This document shows, piece after piece, positions 34,578 to 42,410 of a stretch of 42,410 bases of DNA (its first letter is position 1; each line of letters opens with the position of its first letter). The notes beneath the pieces were generated by a model that was given only the letters and a program-made list of their open reading frames with translations, had not been told where the DNA came from and made no database searches. Source of the DNA: an uncultured beta proteobacterium (GTDB lineage: Bacteria > Pseudomonadota > Gammaproteobacteria > Burkholderiales > Burkholderiaceae_C); assembly GCA_903909815.1 (NCBI GenBank), contig CAIVXG010000074.1, forward strand, positions 1 through 42,410, in the 5' to 3' direction. Made by a program: the position numbers and the translations under genes.

Positions 34578-34883
34578 GTGGCTAAGATGGCTTTGATCGA
34601 GCGCGAGCTCAAACGAGATAAATTGGTTGCCAAGTACGCGAAGAAACACGCGGAACTCAAAGGCATTGCAAGTGATATGAAGCGTAGCGACGAAGAGCGT
34701 GCTGCAGCCCGTCTGGGTTTGCAAAAGCTGCCCCGCAACGCCAACCCGACACGTCAACGCAACCGTTGCGCGATCACGGGGCGCCCGCGTGGCACATTCC
34801 GTCAATTCGGATTGGCACGCGCCAAGATTCGCGAAATGGCTTTTGCTGGGGATATTCCCGGCATGGTCAAGGCCAGCTGGTAA
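34578..34883 (+). CDS. rpsN: 30S ribosomal protein uS14
   Basis: The 101-residue protein is the long, zinc-free form of uS14: it has no CxxC pairs and carries the signature [20 protein letters not shown]. It helps fold the head of the 30S subunit. The start is GTG, chosen because the family begins [10 protein letters not shown] and a GAGGTGA site is well placed; an ATG three codons on would remove the conserved lead. It lies eight bases after rplE. Confidence 0.97.
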   Translation: MAKMALIERELKRDKLVAKYAKKHAELKGIASDMKRSDEERAAARLGLQKLPRNANPTRQRNRCAITGRPRGTFRQFGLARAKIREMAFAGDIPGMVKASW

Positions 34884-34904
34884 GCAAGGTAGGAGAGATT
34901 AAAC

Positions 34905-35300
34905 ATGAGCATGAGTGATCCCATTGCCGACTTGCTGACGCGAATCCGCAATGCGCAAATGGTGGCCAAGACCACCGTATCGTTGCCTTCTTCCAAAGTG
35001 AAGGCGGCCATTGCGCAGGTGCTGAAGGACGAAGGTTATATCGATGGCTTCCAGGTCAAAGTCGAGGGCGGAAAGTCCGAACTTGAAATTACCTTGAAGT
35101 ACTACGCGGGTCGCCCCGTGATCGAGCGTATCGAGCGCGTAAGCCGTCCCGGCTTGCGTGTGTACAAAGGCCGCGACGCCATTCCACAAGTCAAGAATGG
35201 CTTGGGCGTCGCCATTGTCACCACGCCCCAGGGTGTGATGACCGATCGCAAAGCGCGCGCTACCGGTATCGGTGGTGAAGTTCTTTGCTACGTGGCGTAA
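34905..35300 (+). CDS. rpsH: 30S ribosomal protein uS8
   Basis: The 131-residue protein begins [19 protein letters not shown] and ends in the block [17 protein letters not shown], both typical of uS8. It binds the central domain of 16S rRNA early in assembly. In enterobacteria it also represses spc operon translation. The ribosome binding site is AGGAGA, and the gene follows rpsN by 21 bases. Confidence 0.98.
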   Translation: MSMSDPIADLLTRIRNAQMVAKTTVSLPSSKVKAAIAQVLKDEGYIDGFQVKVEGGKSELEITLKYYAGRPVIERIERVSRPGLRVYKGRDAIPQVKNGLGVAIVTTPQGVMTDRKARATGIGGEVLCYVA

Positions 35301-35325
35301 GCCGAGACATTGAGGAGAAACTGAA

Positions 35326-35859
35326 ATGTCCCGAGTAGGAAAAATGCCTGTCACCATCCCCGCTGGCGTGGATGTGGCTATCAAACAAGATCAGATCAGC
35401 GTCAAGGGTACGGGTGGCGCTTTGTTCCTGAACCTGAATGCGCTGGTGACGATTACCAGCGACGCTGGCAAGCTCAGCTTCGTTCCGGCCAATGACTCCC
35501 GTGAAGCCGACGCGATGAGCGGTACCATGCGCCAACTGGTGAACAACATGGTGGTGGGCGTGACCAAGGGCTTCGAGAAGAAGCTCAATCTGGTCGGTGT
35601 GGGCTACAAGGCGCAAGCCGCCGGCACCAAGCTGAACCTGACCGTGGGCTATTCGCACCCGGTTGACAAAGAAATGCCTGCAGGGATATCGGTGGCAACA
35701 CCGACCCCTACGGAAATCGTGATCAAGGGTGCTGACCGTCAACGCGTGGGGCAGGTCGCCGCTGAGATTCGTGCTATTCGTCCTCCTGAACCCTACAAGG
35801 GCAAGGGAATCCGTTATTCGGACGAGAAGATCACGATCAAAGAAACCAAGAAGAAGTAA
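35326..35859 (+). CDS. rplF: 50S ribosomal protein uL6
   Basis: The 177-residue protein starts [17 protein letters not shown] and carries the C-terminal signature [15 protein letters not shown]. It consists of two similar domains and lies near the factor-binding site of the 50S subunit. A GAGGAGA site precedes it. Length and order match other bacteria. Confidence 0.98.
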   Translation: MSRVGKMPVTIPAGVDVAIKQDQISVKGTGGALFLNLNALVTITSDAGKLSFVPANDSREADAMSGTMRQLVNNMVVGVTKGFEKKLNLVGVGYKAQAAGTKLNLTVGYSHPVDKEMPAGISVATPTPTEIVIKGADRQRVGQVAAEIRAIRPPEPYKGKGIRYSDEKITIKETKKK

Positions 35860-35870
35860 AGGGCAGCACC

Positions 35871-36236
35871 ATGTTGACCAAAAAAGAACAGCGTCTGCGT
35901 CGCTCACGTCAAACCCGCATTCGCATTGCGATTCAGGGTGTGGCGCGGTTGACGGTGAATCGCACCAACTTGCATATATACGCCAGCGTCATCTCCGGCG
36001 ACGGCTCCAAGGTGCTGGCAGCAGCATCGACCGCGGACGCGACGATTCGTGCGTCGCTGGGCGGGTCCGGCAAGGGTGGCAACACCGCTGCTGCAACGGC
36101 TATCGGCACGCTTATCGCTGAAAAGGCGAAGGCTGCTGGTGTTGAAAAGGTGGCATTTGATCGCTCAGGCTTTGCGTACCACGGTCGCGTCAAGGCCTTG
36201 GCTGACGCAGCACGTGCTGGCGGCCTGCAGTTCTAA
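35871..36236 (+). CDS. rplR: 50S ribosomal protein uL18
   Basis: The 121-residue protein starts [19 protein letters not shown], a basic tail that binds 5S rRNA, and ends with the block [19 protein letters not shown]. With uL5 it anchors 5S rRNA in the central protuberance. It lies 11 bases after rplF and 17 before rpsE. Confidence 0.98.
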   Translation: MLTKKEQRLRRSRQTRIRIAIQGVARLTVNRTNLHIYASVISGDGSKVLAAASTADATIRASLGGSGKGGNTAAATAIGTLIAEKAKAAGVEKVAFDRSGFAYHGRVKALADAARAGGLQF

Positions 36237-36253
36237 GCGCAACGGGAAAAATA

Positions 36254-36781
36254 ATGGCAAAAGTTCAAGCAAAAATGCAGGGTAAAGCCGCTGCAGGTCC
36301 TGAAGACGGCATGCGCGAAAAGATGATCGCGATCAACCGCGTGACCAAGGTGGTCAAGGGTGGTCGTATTCTCGGTTTCGCCGCACTCACGGTGGTGGGC
36401 GACGGCGAGGGGCGCGTCGGCATGGGCAAGGGCAAATCCAAGGAAGTGCCAGCTGCTGTGCAGAAGGCCATGGAAGAAGCACGCCGCAATCTGATCAAGG
36501 TCAATTTGCGCAATGGGTCGATTCACCACCAAGTGATGGGTCACCACGGTGCAGCCAACGTCATGATGGCACCAGCCCCCAAGGGTACAGGCATCATCGC
36601 TGGCGGCCCTATGCGCGCCGTGTTCGAAGTGATCGGCATCACCGACATCGTGGCCAAGAGCCATGGTTCGAGCAATCCCTACAACATGGTTCGTGCCACG
36701 CTCGACGCCTTGACCCACTCCACAACTCCAGCGGATGTGGCGGCCAAGCGCGGCAAGACCGTTGAAGAACTCTTCGTTTAA
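36254..36781 (+). CDS. rpsE: 30S ribosomal protein uS5
   Basis: The 175-residue protein has the N-terminal RNA-binding domain ([20 protein letters not shown]) and the S5 C-terminal domain with [19 protein letters not shown]. uS5 lies at the mRNA entry site and influences decoding accuracy and mRNA unwinding. The loop that bears spectinomycin-resistance changes in other bacteria lies in the first block. Order and length are normal. Confidence 0.98.
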   Translation: MAKVQAKMQGKAAAGPEDGMREKMIAINRVTKVVKGGRILGFAALTVVGDGEGRVGMGKGKSKEVPAAVQKAMEEARRNLIKVNLRNGSIHHQVMGHHGAANVMMAPAPKGTGIIAGGPMRAVFEVIGITDIVAKSHGSSNPYNMVRATLDALTHSTTPADVAAKRGKTVEELFV

Positions 36782-36795
36782 CCGGGAGCTTCACC

Positions 36796-36978
36796 ATGAC
36801 GACTCAACAAACCGTAAAAGTTCAACTGGTTCGCAGCCCCATCGGTTGCAAGGAATCACACCGTGCCACCGTGCGTGGACTCGGCCTGCGCAAGATCAAC
36901 AGCACCAAGGAATTGGTGGATACGCCTGACGTGCGCGGCATGATCAACAAGATCAGCTACCTGGTCAAAGTGCTCTGA
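36796..36978 (+). CDS. rpmD: 50S ribosomal protein uL30
   Basis: The 60-residue protein matches uL30, with the signature [18 protein letters not shown] and the end [12 protein letters not shown]. It is a small protein on the 50S surface near uL15 and domain II of 23S rRNA. It follows rpsE by 14 bases with a GGGAGC site. A hairpin lies between its stop and rplO. Confidence 0.97.
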   Translation: MTTQQTVKVQLVRSPIGCKESHRATVRGLGLRKINSTKELVDTPDVRGMINKISYLVKVL

Positions 36979-36998
36979 AAAACAGTGATTGTGAGGCC

Positions 36999-37025
36999 AA
37001 CCGCCGCATTGCGGAACACGGTTTT
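36999..37025 (+). promoter_or_regulatory. Hairpin between rpmD and rplO
   Basis: AACCG (36999-37003) pairs with CGGTT (37019-37023) around an inner CCGCA/TGCGG hairpin, followed by a short T-run. It could act as a weak attenuator or protect the transcript. Function is inferred. Confidence 0.4.
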
Positions 37026-37048
37026 TCTCTCGACAGAAAAGGAAGATG

Positions 37049-37480
37049 ATGGAACTCAATAGCATCCAGCCGGCAGACGGCGCCAAGCACTACAAGCGTC
37101 GTGTTGGCCGCGGTATTGGCTCGGGCATCGGCAAGACTGCAGGTCGCGGTCACAAGGGTCAGAAGTCACGTGCTGGCGGTTACCACAAGGTGGGTTTCGA
37201 GGGCGGTCAGATGCCGCTGCAACGCCGTTTGCCCAAGCGCGGCTTCAAGTCGACCACGCTCAAGTACAACGCCGAGGTGACCCTGACGTCGCTGGAAAAA
37301 CTTGGCGCTGTCGAAGTGGACATGCTGACGCTGAAGGCAGCCGGACTTGTCAAGGAGATGGCAAAGGTGGTGAAGGTTATCAACACCGGCAAGATCACGA
37401 TCGCTGTCAAGCTCAACGGTATTGGCGCAACGGCAGGTGCCAAGGCGGCACTGGAAGCCGTTGGCGGTAGCGTCGCGTAA
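37049..37480 (+). CDS. rplO: 50S ribosomal protein uL15
   Basis: The 143-residue protein has the glycine- and lysine-rich N-terminal tail ([29 protein letters not shown]) that reaches into the 50S core, and the globular C-terminal domain. Two ATGs stand side by side; the second (37049) has the better spacing from the AAGGAAG site and gives the family start [11 protein letters not shown]. It follows rpmD after about 70 bases that hold a hairpin. Confidence 0.96.
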   Translation: MELNSIQPADGAKHYKRRVGRGIGSGIGKTAGRGHKGQKSRAGGYHKVGFEGGQMPLQRRLPKRGFKSTTLKYNAEVTLTSLEKLGAVEVDMLTLKAAGLVKEMAKVVKVINTGKITIAVKLNGIGATAGAKAALEAVGGSVA

Positions 37481-37500
37481 TTCGTCGAAAGAAAAAAAGC

Positions 37501-38832
37501 GTGGCAACTGGTTCAACTCAAATCGCAAAAACTGGCAAGTATGGCGACCTGCGTCGTCGTCTTGTTTTCTTGTTGCTCGCTTTGGTGGTGTACCGTGTTG
37601 GATCGCATATCCCCGTACCCGGCATCAACCCCGATCAGCTGCATCAGCTGATCAATGGGCAGCAGGGTGGTTTCCTGGGCATGATGAACATGTTTTCAGG
37701 CGGGAATCTGTCGCGCTTCACGGTGTTTGCACTCGGGATCATGCCCTACATCTCGGCCTCGATCGTGATGCAGTTGCTGACGTACGTTGTGCCCACGATG
37801 GAGCAGATGAAAAAAGAGGGTGAAGCCGGCCGCCGCAAGATCACACAGTACACCCGCTATGGAACACTGGGTCTGGCAGTGTTTCAATCACTCGGTATTT
37901 CCTTTGCGCTGGAGAGTTCGGCAGGCTTGGTGATGACACCGGGGTTTGGCTTTCGCATGACTGCGATGGTCAGTTTGACGGCTGGGACAATGTTCCTGAT
38001 GTGGCTCGGTGAACAGATCACTGAGCGTGGTTTGGGTAACGGTATTTCGATCATCATTTTCGCCGGTATCGCAGCGGGCTTGCCCAATGCCATCGGTGGC
38101 TTGCTGGAACTGGTGAGCACCGGTGCGATGAGCATCCTGGTGGCGATCCTGGTGTTGGCAATCGTGATGGGCGTGACTTACTTCGTGGTGTTTGTGGAGC
38201 GCGGTCAGCGCAAGATTTTGGTGAACTATGCACGCCGACAGGTGGGCAACAAGGTTTATGGTGGTCAGGCTTCGCACCTGCCGCTGAAGTTGAATATGGC
38301 AGGTGTGATTCCGCCGATCTTTGCGTCCTCCATCATCCTCCTGCCAGCAACGGCCGCCGGTTGGTTCGGTAGCGGCGACAGCAGTAACTGGTTTTTCCGT
38401 GGGCTCAAAGATGCTGCAGCGATGGTTGCGCCTGGGCAGCCGGTTTATACCCTGCTGTATGCCAGTGCAATTATTTTCTTCTGCTTTTTCTATACGGCAC
38501 TGGTGTTCAACAGTCGTGAAACTGCAGACAACTTGAAGAAGAGCGGCGCTTTCGTTCCCGGCATTCGTCCCGGGGAGCAGACTGCCAAATACATTGACAA
38601 GATCCTCACTCGCTTGACGCTTGCCGGTGCTATCTATGTGACTTTTGTGTGCCTGGTGCCTGAGTTCTTGACGCTGCGCTACAACGTGCCGTTTTACTTT
38701 GGCGGTACATCGCTGCTGATCATCGTGGTGGTCACGATGGACTTTATGGCGCAGGTGCAAAACTACATGATGTCACAGCAGTATGAGTCTCTGCTGAAAA
38801 AGGCGAATTTCAAGACTTCACTGGGTAACTGA
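37501..38832 (+). CDS. secY: Protein translocase subunit SecY
   Basis: The 443-residue protein has ten membrane segments and the SecY blocks [31 protein letters not shown] and [18 protein letters not shown]. The last is a cytoplasmic loop that meets SecA or the ribosome. It forms the protein-conducting channel with SecE and SecG. The start is GTG, after a GAAAG site. Its place between rplO and infA is standard for the spc operon. Confidence 0.97.
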   Translation: MATGSTQIAKTGKYGDLRRRLVFLLLALVVYRVGSHIPVPGINPDQLHQLINGQQGGFLGMMNMFSGGNLSRFTVFALGIMPYISASIVMQLLTYVVPTMEQMKKEGEAGRRKITQYTRYGTLGLAVFQSLGISFALESSAGLVMTPGFGFRMTAMVSLTAGTMFLMWLGEQITERGLGNGISIIIFAGIAAGLPNAIGGLLELVSTGAMSILVAILVLAIVMGVTYFVVFVERGQRKILVNYARRQVGNKVYGGQASHLPLKLNMAGVIPPIFASSIILLPATAAGWFGSGDSSNWFFRGLKDAAAMVAPGQPVYTLLYASAIIFFCFFYTALVFNSRETADNLKKSGAFVPGIRPGEQTAKYIDKILTRLTLAGAIYVTFVCLVPEFLTLRYNVPFYFGGTSLLIIVVVTMDFMAQVQNYMMSQQYESLLKKANFKTSLGN

Positions 38833-38837
38833 TCGAC

Positions 38838-39056
38838 ATGTCCAAAGATGATGTCATTCAGATGCAGGGCGAGGTGGTTGAGAACCTGCCCAATGCGACA
38901 TTTCGTGTGAAACTGGAAAATGGTCACGTTGTTCTTGGGCATATCTCAGGAAAAATGCGTATGCATTACATCCGGATTCTTCCGGGTGACAAAGTGACGG
39001 TTGAGTTGACGCCTTATGACCTGTCTCGGGCGCGTATTGTGTTCCGGGCCAAGTAG
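38838..39056 (+). CDS. infA: Translation initiation factor IF-1
   Basis: The 72-residue protein is a single OB fold with the IF-1 signature [20 protein letters not shown] and [15 protein letters not shown]. It binds the A site of the 30S subunit during initiation. Only five bases separate it from secY, and no strong ribosome binding site is seen, so it is probably read by coupling. infA lies in this position in many beta- and Gram-positive bacteria but not in E. coli. Confidence 0.97.
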   Translation: MSKDDVIQMQGEVVENLPNATFRVKLENGHVVLGHISGKMRMHYIRILPGDKVTVELTPYDLSRARIVFRAK

Positions 39057-39091
39057 GTTCGGAATCGAGTTAGAGTTTTTAGGAGAATGAA

Positions 39092-39205
39092 ATGAAAGTT
39101 TCGGCTTCGGTGAAGAAAATTTGCCGCAACTGCAAGATCATCCGTCGCAAGGGCGTTGTCCGCGTGATCTGTACAGATCCACGTCACAAACAGCGCCAAG
39201 GCTGA
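39092..39205 (+). CDS. rpmJ: 50S ribosomal protein bL36
   Basis: This 37-residue protein reads [14 protein letters not shown] at the start and DPRHKQRQG at the end. Cys11, Cys14, Cys27 and His32 form the zinc site, so it is the zinc-binding form. It joins 23S rRNA helices near the factor-binding region. An AGGAGA site precedes the ATG; the gene is easily missed because of its size. Confidence 0.96.
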   Translation: MKVSASVKKICRNCKIIRRKGVVRVICTDPRHKQRQG

Positions 39206-39229
39206 TTGCAAGAGTTTTAGAGGACCATC

Positions 39230-39595
39230 ATGGCACGTATCGCTGGTATTAATATCCCACCACAAAAGCATTCGGAAATCGGCCTGACCGCCATTTTCGG
39301 TATTGGACGTACACGCGCTCGCAAAATTTGCGAAGCTTGCGGTATTGAGTACTCCAAGAAGATCAAAGATCTGACGGATGGCGATCTGGAAAAGATTCGC
39401 GACCAGATCGCGCAGTTCACGATTGAAGGCGATTTGCGCCGTGAAACCACCATGAACATCAAGCGTTTGATGGACATCGGATGCTATCGCGGTTTCCGTC
39501 ATCGTCGTGGTCTGCCCATGCGTGGCCAGCGTACCCGCACCAATGCCCGCACCCGCAAGGGCCCGCGCAAGGCAGCACAGTCGTTGAAGAAATAA
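39230..39595 (+). CDS. rpsM: 30S ribosomal protein uS13
   Basis: The 121-residue protein starts [19 protein letters not shown], has the helix-hairpin-helix region [16 protein letters not shown], and ends in a basic tail ([13 protein letters not shown]) that reaches the P-site tRNA. It sits in the head of the 30S subunit and forms bridges to the 50S. It is the first gene of the classical alpha operon; no separate strong promoter is obvious here. Confidence 0.98.
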   Translation: MARIAGINIPPQKHSEIGLTAIFGIGRTRARKICEACGIEYSKKIKDLTDGDLEKIRDQIAQFTIEGDLRRETTMNIKRLMDIGCYRGFRHRRGLPMRGQRTRTNARTRKGPRKAAQSLKK

Positions 39596-39614
39596 ATCGG
39601 ATTGAGAGACCCCC

Positions 39615-40019
39615 ATGGCAAAAGCACCCGCAAATAACGCTGCACAGCGAGTCCGCAAAAAAGTCCGCAAGAATGTTGCTGATGGCGTGGCACACGTGCA
39701 CGCGTCCTTCAACAACACCATCATCACGATTACCGACCGTCAGGGCAATGCCTTGTCGTGGGCATCGTCCGGTGGTCAGGGCTTCAAGGGCTCACGCAAG
39801 TCCACGCCTTTCGCCGCTCAGGTGGCATCCGAGGTGGCGGGTCGCGCCGCCATGGAACAAGGCATCAAGAATCTGGACGTCGAGATCAAGGGCCCTGGCC
39901 CCGGACGCGACTCTTCGGTGCGCGCGTTGGGTGCCTTGGGCATCCGCATCACGTCGATCGCCGATGTGACGCCCGTGCCACACAACGGCTGCCGCCCGCA
40001 AAAGCGTCGTCGTATCTAA
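39615..40019 (+). CDS. rpsK: 30S ribosomal protein uS11
   Basis: The 134-residue protein has the uS11 blocks [20 protein letters not shown] and the C-terminal end [18 protein letters not shown]. It forms part of the platform of the 30S subunit near the Shine-Dalgarno helix. It follows rpsM by 19 bases. A perfect hairpin lies between it and rpsD. Confidence 0.98.
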   Translation: MAKAPANNAAQRVRKKVRKNVADGVAHVHASFNNTIITITDRQGNALSWASSGGQGFKGSRKSTPFAAQVASEVAGRAAMEQGIKNLDVEIKGPGPGRDSSVRALGALGIRITSIADVTPVPHNGCRPQKRRRI

Positions 40020-40064
40020 TTTTTTAAACCAAGCCCACCGCCAGTGACTGTGCGTTGCTGGCTC

Positions 40065-40083
40065 CCGCAGGGATTTCCTGCGG
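40065..40083 (+). promoter_or_regulatory. Perfect hairpin before rpsD
   Basis: CCGCAGG (40065-40071) pairs with CCTGCGG (40077-40083) around a five-base loop, 25 bases before the rpsD start. There is no T-run after it. It may modulate rpsD translation or processing; S4 is an autoregulator in other bacteria, but this link is inference. Confidence 0.5.
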
Positions 40084-40108
40084 CAGATGAAACCATGGAG
40101 AAATTCAA

Positions 40109-40732
40109 GTGGCACGTTACCTAGGCCCCAAGGCCAAACTATCCCGTCGCGAAGGCACCGACCTTTTCCTCAAGAGCGCCCGCCGCTCCATCAGCGACAA
40201 AGTCAAATTTGAATCCAAGCCAGGTCAGCACGGCCGCACCTCTGGCGCGCGCACGTCCGACTACGGGATTCACTTGCGTGAGAAACAAAAGGTCAAGCGT
40301 ATGTATGGTGTGCTGGAACGCCAGTTCCGCCGCTACTTTGAAGAGGCTGACAAGCGCAAGGGCAATACCGGTGCCAATCTGCTGTTCCTGCTCGAAACCC
40401 GCCTGGACAATGTCGTGTACCGCATGGGCTTTGGCTCTACGCGCGCTGAAGCTCGCCAGCTGGTGTCGCACAAGGCGATCACCGTCAATGGCGGCAGCGT
40501 GAACATTCCTTCCTACCTGGTCAAGGCCGGCGACGTGGTTTCGGTTCGTGAGAAATCCAAGACACAGGTTCGCATCGCCGAAGCTCTGCAGTTGGCGACT
40601 CAGGTGGGTTTGCCGGCATGGGTTGAAGTGAACTTGGCCAAGTCCGAAGGTATCTTCAAGAAGGTGCCTGATCGCGACGAATTTGCCGCTGACATCAATG
40701 AATCGCTGATCGTCGAGTTGTATTCGCGCTGA
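40109..40732 (+). CDS. rpsD: 30S ribosomal protein uS4
   Basis: The 207-residue protein begins [19 protein letters not shown] and has the S4 RNA-binding domain ([33 protein letters not shown]). It has no zinc cysteines at the N-terminus. uS4 starts assembly of the 30S body, and changes in it alter decoding accuracy. The start is GTG, behind a GGAG site eight bases upstream. It lies 89 bases after rpsK with a hairpin in the gap. Confidence 0.98.
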   Translation: MARYLGPKAKLSRREGTDLFLKSARRSISDKVKFESKPGQHGRTSGARTSDYGIHLREKQKVKRMYGVLERQFRRYFEEADKRKGNTGANLLFLLETRLDNVVYRMGFGSTRAEARQLVSHKAITVNGGSVNIPSYLVKAGDVVSVREKSKTQVRIAEALQLATQVGLPAWVEVNLAKSEGIFKKVPDRDEFAADINESLIVELYSR

Positions 40733-40759
40733 TAGTCATTAGTTTCATTTGAACTCGTA

Positions 40760-40787
40760 CCTGAGTCGCGGGGCACTGCGAATCAGG
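40760..40787 (+). promoter_or_regulatory. Hairpin between rpsD and rpoA
   Basis: CCTGAGTCGC pairs with GCGAATCAGG with one central mismatch. It stands in the 109-base gap before rpoA and lacks a T-run, so it is more likely a stabilising or processing structure than a terminator. Confidence 0.4.
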
Positions 40788-40841
40788 CACTTCATTTGCC
40801 TTACTGGTGTAACGAGCCGGGGGTATTGATAGGAATTCTGC

Positions 40842-41831
40842 ATGCAAACAAATTTGTTGAAACCCAAAGCCATCAACGTCGAGCAGCTCGGTCTTAACCG
40901 GGCGAAAGTGACTCTGGAACCGTTCGAGCGCGGCTACGGCCACACGCTGGGCAACGCTCTGCGTCGCGTGCTTCTGTCCTCCATGGTTGGTCATGCTGCG
41001 ACCGAAGTCACGATTGCAGGGGTACTCCATGAGTACTCTTCTATCGACGGCGTGCAAGAAGATGTGGTCAACATTCTGTTGAACCTAAAGGGTGTCGTTT
41101 TCAAGCTGCACAACCGTGACGAAGTCACGCTGAGCCTGCGCAAGGACGGTGAAGGCGTGGTCACGGCGGCTGATATTCAGACCCCCCACGACGTCGAGAT
41201 CATTAATCCCGGACACGTGATTGCGACCTTGTCGGCTGGCGGCAAGCTCGACATGCGCATCAAGATTGAAAAAGGCCGCGGCTACGTGCCCGGCACGATG
41301 CGCCGCTATGGCGACGAGCCGAGCAAGTCCATTGGTCGCATCGTGTTGGATGCGTCGTTCTCGCCTGTCAAGCGCGTGAGCTACACCGTGGAAAGCGCAC
41401 GCGTCGAACAGCGTACGGATCTGGACAAGTTGGTGATCGAGATCGAGACCAACGGTGCCATCAGCGCAGAAGACGCAGTGCGTTCTTCGGCCAAGATCCT
41501 AGTGGAACAGCTGGCTGTGTTTGCACAGCTCGAAGGTAGCGAACTGGCGGCATTTGACGCACCGAGTCCGCGTGGTAGCACGCAGTTCGATCCGCTGCTG
41601 CTGCGCCCTGTGGACGAACTGGAGCTCACAGTGCGTTCTGCTAACTGCCTTAAAGCGGAAAACATCTATTACATCGGCGACCTGATTCAGCGTACCGAAA
41701 ATGAACTGCTCAAGACTCCAAATCTGGGTCGTAAGTCGCTCAATGAAATCAAGGAAGTCTTGGCTTCTCGCGGCCTGACCTTGGGGTTGAAGGTCGAAAA
41801 CTGGCCACCAGCCGGCTTGGACAAGCGTTGA
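40842..41831 (+). CDS. rpoA: RNA polymerase subunit alpha
   Basis: The 329-residue protein has the N-terminal dimerisation domain (block [20 protein letters not shown]) to about residue 230, a linker, and the C-terminal domain with [20 protein letters not shown] and [18 protein letters not shown]. That domain binds promoter UP elements and activators. Order and length are those of other betaproteobacteria. A GGAA site precedes the ATG. Confidence 0.99.
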   Translation: MQTNLLKPKAINVEQLGLNRAKVTLEPFERGYGHTLGNALRRVLLSSMVGHAATEVTIAGVLHEYSSIDGVQEDVVNILLNLKGVVFKLHNRDEVTLSLRKDGEGVVTAADIQTPHDVEIINPGHVIATLSAGGKLDMRIKIEKGRGYVPGTMRRYGDEPSKSIGRIVLDASFSPVKRVSYTVESARVEQRTDLDKLVIEIETNGAISAEDAVRSSAKILVEQLAVFAQLEGSELAAFDAPSPRGSTQFDPLLLRPVDELELTVRSANCLKAENIYYIGDLIQRTENELLKTPNLGRKSLNEIKEVLASRGLTLGLKVENWPPAGLDKR

Positions 41832-41839
41832 TAGAATGG

Positions 41840-41860
41840 GAGCCCCGATAAATCGGGCTC
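41840..41860 (+). other. Short hairpin after rpoA
   Basis: GAGCCC pairs with GGGCTC just after the rpoA stop, with two further inner pairs and a bulged C. It precedes the stronger terminator-like hairpin that follows. Confidence 0.4.
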
Positions 41861-41868
41861 AGTGCAAG

Positions 41869-41897
41869 GGCAGTACCTGATACGGCTGCCTTTTTTT
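41869..41897 (+). terminator. Intrinsic terminator-like hairpin between rpoA and rplQ
   Basis: GGCAG (41869-41873) pairs with CTGCC (41886-41890), followed directly by seven T residues. It lies 20 bases before the rplQ ATG. It probably works as a partial terminator that lowers rplQ relative to rpoA, or rplQ has further promoters. Confidence 0.65.
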
Positions 41898-41916
41898 ATA
41901 AATAAAGGAAAGCACC

Positions 41917-42312
41917 ATGCGTCACGGACACGGACTACGTAAACTCAATCGCACCAGCGAGCACCGCCTCGCGATGTTGCGCAACATGATGAACTCGTTG
42001 ATCGAACACGAAGTCATCAAAACCACATTGCCTAAGGCCAAGGAACTGCGCCGCGTGGTTGAGCCCATGATCACTTTGGCAAAAGAAGCCACGTTGGCCA
42101 ATCGCCGCCTGGCGTTTGACCGTCTGCGCGACCGCGACAGCGTGGTCAAGCTCTTCAATGACCTCGGCCCTCGTTTCAAGGCCCGCCCAGGCGGTTACAC
42201 CCGGATCCTGAAAATGGGTTACCGGGTTGGTGACAACGCCCCCATGGCTTTGGTGGAGTTGGTCGATCGCCCCGTCGCCGTCGTTGCTGATACGGTTGAA
42301 GAAGCAAAGTAA
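41917..42312 (+). CDS. rplQ: 50S ribosomal protein bL17
   Basis: The 131-residue protein starts [19 protein letters not shown], the bL17 signature, and includes [20 protein letters not shown]. It lies near the exit of the peptide tunnel. It is the last gene of the alpha operon, behind a terminator-like hairpin, with an AAAGGAAAG ribosome binding site. The initiator tRNA follows after 18 bases. Confidence 0.98.
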   Translation: MRHGHGLRKLNRTSEHRLAMLRNMMNSLIEHEVIKTTLPKAKELRRVVEPMITLAKEATLANRRLAFDRLRDRDSVVKLFNDLGPRFKARPGGYTRILKMGYRVGDNAPMALVELVDRPVAVVADTVEEAK

Positions 42313-42314
42313 GG

Positions 42315-42320
42315 TATAAT
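42315..42320 (+). promoter_or_regulatory. -10 box of the initiator tRNA gene
   Basis: A perfect TATAAT lies ten bases before the tRNA. A matching -35 box is not clear; TTGAAG at 42296 would give only a 13-base spacer. The box overlaps the end of rplQ's trailer. Confidence 0.6.
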
Positions 42321-42330
42321 TCGAGATTAC

Positions 42331-42407
<77 letters not shown>

Positions 42408-42410
42408 ATA

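Overview
The window reads as chromosomal DNA of a betaproteobacterium, order Burkholderiales, most likely family Comamonadaceae. The reasons are the ribosomal protein sequences and their order (rplN to rplQ, with infA between secY and rpmJ), a DUF3567 protein, a DUF3108 protein, a TorF-like porin joined to glnK-amtB, and GC-rich coding sequence with strong antisense shadow frames. The genus cannot be set from sequence reading alone.

Layout. 1-2400: the 3' part of a family 28 glycoside hydrolase, a 515-base stretch without a recognisable gene, and a Phd-like antitoxin / RelE-ParE-like toxin pair with its own promoter and palindromic operator. 2400-9000: an amino-acid handling cluster on the minus strand (LysE exporter, DMT-family permease, class I/II aminotransferase, PhzF-like isomerase, threonine dehydratase-like enzyme) and a divergent MocR-type regulator. 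This cluster is marked by two kinds of dispersed repeat; one of them now encodes the C-terminus of the aminotransferase. 9000-16300: queA, an HD-GYP protein predicted to degrade cyclic di-GMP, recG, and a secreted sedolisin-like lipoprotein whose leader carries a clear cyclic di-GMP (GEMM-I) riboswitch. 16300-26000: nitrogen genes. One ammonium transporter lies alone, and a second is in a porin-glnK-amtB operon; both have sigma-54 (-24/-12) promoter matches and share an NtrC-like site. Between them are DUF3567, DUF3108, a fumarylacetoacetase-family enzyme, an MFS permease and the ComM/YifB ATPase. 26000-33100: an SMP-30-family lactonase-like protein, oxyR, ubiA, proC, and glpK-glpD.

33100-42410: the spc and alpha ribosomal operons from rplN to rplQ, with a strong sigma-70 promoter directly upstream of rplN, followed by the initiator tRNA. 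The S10 operon, which precedes rplN in many bacteria, is absent from this position; the glp genes are there instead.

The themes that tie genes together are cyclic di-GMP (HD-GYP enzyme and riboswitch), nitrogen control by sigma-54/NtrC (two Amt proteins, GlnK and an outer-membrane porin), and a degenerate palindromic repeat found three times, each at the 3' end of a gene. The observations most worth testing are the riboswitch-controlled protease, the uncharacterised PhzF/aminotransferase/dehydratase/exporter cluster, and the repeat-derived protein tail.
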